Source: Nematostella vectensis
Lineage: Eukaryota; Cnidaria; Anthozoa; Actiniaria; Edwardsiidae
NCBI RefSeq assembly: GCF_932526225.1
Contig: NC_064048.1
Coordinates: 6,182,627 to 6,246,626, forward strand
Direction: 5' to 3'
Length of the DNA stretch: 64,000 bases
The notes beneath the pieces were generated by a model, which had not been told where the DNA came from, made no database searches, and saw nothing but the letters and a program-made list of their open reading frames with translations. The translations under genes and the position numbers were made by a program. Each line of letters starts with the position of its first letter. Within the stretch, counting starts at the first letter, position 1. Positions 63,564-64,000 of the stretch are shown here, piece by piece.

Positions 63564-63880
63564 GTCATATACCACAGGGTGCCCACTCAGAGAAGAAAAC
63601 TAGAAGCACTCGCTATCTGAGTCGCTCAAAGCGATGTGGGTTTCATGAGTTGTCGTATACCACAGGGTGCCCATTCAGGGTAAAATGTACAGCACTCGCC
63701 ATCTGAGTCGCTCAAAGTGATGTGGGTTTCTTGAGTTGTCGTAAACCACAGGGTGCCCATTCAGAGGGTAAATTGTACAGCATTCGCCATCTGAGTCGCT
63801 CAAAGTGATGTGGGTTTCTTGAGTTGTCGTATACCACAGGGTGCCCATTCAGAGGGTACAATGTACAGCACTCTCGCGGT
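63564..63880. repeat. Minisatellite, about 87-bp unit, 3.6 copies
   Basis: ACCACAGGGTGCCCATTCAG recurs at 63571, 63659, 63745 and 63833 (spacings 88, 86, 88). Each is followed by GTACAGCA, TCTGAGTCGCTCAAAG and GATGTGGGTTTC. The unit length is not a multiple of three, and frames shift between copies, so it is not a coding repeat. Confidence 0.9.
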
Positions 63881-64000
63881 CTGAGTCGGACTCAGATTGG
63901 AATTCTGCTGTCGTCCATGACTCCAGGCTGCCGGCAATTTCGAGTTGGGCACCGCGCTTCAGGCTTGTTACAAGCTGGAAAATAACCCAGGGATTATTAA

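Overview
The window looks like nuclear DNA of an animal, most likely a cnidarian (an anthozoan such as a sea anemone; this is inferred from gene style, not from a search). It is AT-rich and repeat-rich, with sparse multi-exon genes that have consistent GT-AG introns, two proline tRNAs and a selenocysteine tRNA. Host genes I can build: a four-exon gene at 1209-2894 (+, 5' end not found); a six-exon secreted LamG-like protein at 9001-4330 (-); a two-exon PAN/apple plus fibrinogen-like secreted protein at 34043-30926 (-); a two-exon class A neuropeptide-type GPCR at 52187-54171 (+); and a two-exon Myb/SANT-like nuclear protein at 57113-55854 (-). Long stretches between them hold non-autonomous transposons, microsatellites and no recognisable genes.

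The most interesting object is a 14.5 kb GC-richer island at 11931-26443. It has terminal inverted repeats of about 560 bp and a GTATG target duplication. Its compact genes include a double-jelly-roll-type major capsid protein, a FtsK/HerA-type packaging ATPase with Walker A GPTSCGKT, a retroviral-type (rve, D-D-E) integrase, a very large replication protein that ends in an SF1 helicase, several small membrane-segment proteins and a Cys-rich zinc-ribbon-like protein. This is the gene set of an endogenous Polinton-like virus or transposon. I see neither the usual protein-primed DNA polymerase B in textbook form nor an adenovirus-type protease, so it is not a canonical Maverick/Polinton.

Layout of the element: left TIR; two leftward genes; a large rightward gene of unknown role, convergent with a leftward membrane/coiled-coil gene; then a rightward block (capsid, ATPase, small proteins, integrase), convergent with the leftward replicase; then tandem repeats at the replicase start, the zinc-ribbon gene and the right TIR. 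The copy is decayed. The ATPase, integrase, zinc-ribbon and two small genes are open. The others carry single frameshifts (often at homopolymers) and TAA, TAG or TGA stops.

The insertion can be read precisely. The element sits inside a roughly 380 bp non-autonomous DNA transposon (11740-11930 plus 26444-26635) that is itself flanked by the 9-bp duplication GATCCACGA. A second copy of that transposon at 39367-39737, with its own 9-bp duplication GGTTAGCCA, shows the empty site. All family assignments come from reading motifs; no database search was run.
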